A stretch of 64,000 nucleotides of DNA from Phaeobacter sp. B1627 (GTDB lineage Bacteria; Pseudomonadota; Alphaproteobacteria; Rhodobacterales; Rhodobacteraceae), in the NCBI RefSeq assembly GCF_006265095.1, contig NZ_VCNK01000001.1, positions 248,001-312,000 on the forward strand, in the 5' to 3' direction. A program made the position numbers and the translations under genes. Under the pieces are notes generated by a model. The model was given only the letters and a program-made list of their open reading frames with translations. It had not been told where the DNA came from and did not search any database. Every line of letters starts with the position of its first letter. Position 1 is the first letter of the stretch. Positions 63,250 through 64,000 of the stretch are shown piece by piece.

Positions 63250-64000
63250 TCATTTCACCACGATTTCGCGGGGAACATCGGCCAGGGCCTCGCCGCCGTT
63301 TGGCGTGACGACGAATGTCTCGGTGATCGCCATGCCCCAATCCGGTGTCCAGAGGCCTGGCATCAGGTGAAACGTCATGTTCTCTTCCAGCCGGGTTGTA
63401 TCGCCGGGACGCAGGGACATTGTGCGCTCGCCCCAGTCGGGCGGATAGCTGAGACCCACCGGATACCCCGTGCGGTTGCCCTTGATATACCCGGCCCGAC
63501 CGAAGCTCTCGTAGACGCAGGCGGCGACATCTTCACAGGTGACGCCCGGTTTGGCGACGGCAAAGGTGTCCTCGATCGCCTGCAGGATCGCCGCCTCGCC
63601 GCGCCGGATGTCCTCGGGCGGGCTGCCCAGAAACAAAGTGCGGCTGATCGGGCAATGATAGCGCCGCACGCAGCCCGAGATTTCGAAATAAGTGGCTTCG
63701 CCCTGCGCCAGCGGCCGGTCGTTCCAGGTGATATGCGAGGCCGAAGCCTCAATCCCCGATGGCGCGATTGGTGCGATCGCCGGGTAGTCGCCGGGCAGAT
63801 CCGGCAGGCCTTCGATGCCTGCGGCCTGCACGCGCGCGACCAGCGCGTTCTTGGCGATCCCTTCGTTGAATTCGGCGCGCAGCACCCCGTGCATATGGGC
63901 CGACAACCGACCGGCACTGCGCATCAGCTGCAGCTCCTGTTCGCTCTTTACGGCGCGCTGCCAGTTGACGAGGCCGGTCGCGTCAGCAAGAGCGTCCCGG
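63250..64000 (-). CDS. M24 family peptidase, ectoine hydrolase-like (5' end outside window)
   Basis: The frame stays open to the right edge, so at least 249 residues are seen and the N-terminus is missing. Creatinase/prolidase (M24) fold with features I recall from ectoine hydrolase DoeA: SGCVRRYHCPISRTLFLG, KGNRTGYPVGLSYPPDWG, ERTMSLRPGDTT and FHLMPGLWTPDWGMAITETF. Conserved HIT and E positions of the pita-bread site can be placed, but the usual metal-binding Asp pair is changed (EISGC), as in DoeA/creatinase-like members. Ectoine degradation genes would lie to the right, outside the window. Candidate: hydrolysis of ectoine; proline dipeptidase is the alternative. Confidence 0.75.
   Translation of the reverse strand, partial: RDALADATGLVNWQRAVKSEQELQLMRSAGRLSAHMHGVLRAEFNEGIAKNALVARVQAAGIEGLPDLPGDYPAIAPIAPSGIEASASHITWNDRPLAQGEATYFEISGCVRRYHCPISRTLFLGSPPEDIRRGEAAILQAIEDTFAVAKPGVTCEDVAACVYESFGRAGYIKGNRTGYPVGLSYPPDWGERTMSLRPGDTTRLEENMTFHLMPGLWTPDWGMAITETFVVTPNGGEALADVPREIVVK

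Overview
The window reads as a chromosomal stretch of a marine alphaproteobacterium of the Rhodobacterales (Roseobacter group). This rests on high GC, dense short-gapped gene order, and family-typical neighbours: purA followed by a DUF2842 gene, rpiA-gor-hflK-hflC-degP, folE2, metZ behind a SAM-II riboswitch, ptsP after lysC, and dtd next to a zinc-ribbon/SPFH pair. I see no prophage, IS element, rRNA operon or CRISPR array. One tRNA (Gly, TCC) is present. Both edge genes, purA at the left and an M24 peptidase at the right, run off the window.

Layout. 0-8 kb: purA end, DUF2842, a long disordered protein, thiamine diphosphokinase, an EamA transporter, L-serine dehydratase and a GST. 8-15 kb: rpiA, glutathione reductase, the HflK/HflC membrane protease regulators and a DegP-type protease, ending in two clear intrinsic terminators. 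15-23 kb: Crp/Fnr regulator, lipoprotein, a DnaE2 C-terminal remnant, ferredoxin, an exported FG-GAP-like protein, GNAT, and divergent purD/xseA. 23-37 kb: mostly plus-strand housekeeping genes (ftsY, EamA, ispZ, metZ, folE2, a PhaF/H1-like protein, trkH, lysC, ptsP). 37.0-37.7 kb: a gene-free stretch with an AT-rich tract and three perfect TTATCCACA DnaA boxes. 37.7-46.5 kb: ThDP enzyme, GST, CbiX-like protein, tRNA-Gly, ABC exporter, acyl-CoA synthetase, esterase. 46.5-52.5 kb: a dipeptide/opine-type ABC import operon followed by a phosphodiesterase-like gene. 52.7-59.4 kb: dtd and a minus-strand membrane-stress-like cluster (XpaC, TelA, DUF2927 lipoprotein, SPFH+GYF_2 protein, zinc-ribbon membrane protein). 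59.4-64 kb: rluB, tadA, APH(6)-like kinase, 3-methyladenine glycosylase, M24 peptidase resembling ectoine hydrolase.

The items most worth a second look are: (1) a three-copy intergenic element made of stacked perfect hairpins whose stems co-vary between copies (818-926, 5495-5609, 62959-63067); (2) the XpaC-TelA-DUF2927-SPFH/GYF-zinc-ribbon cluster, which joins parts resembling two separate Bacillus membrane-stress modules; (3) the DnaA-box cluster at 37.46-37.55 kb; and (4) a SAM-II riboswitch before metZ with a candidate terminator in its expression platform. Gene direction changes from mostly plus to mostly minus at about 40-46 kb, which argues against the DnaA-box cluster being the main chromosomal origin.

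All calls come from reading the sequence and recalled family motifs; no database search was run.
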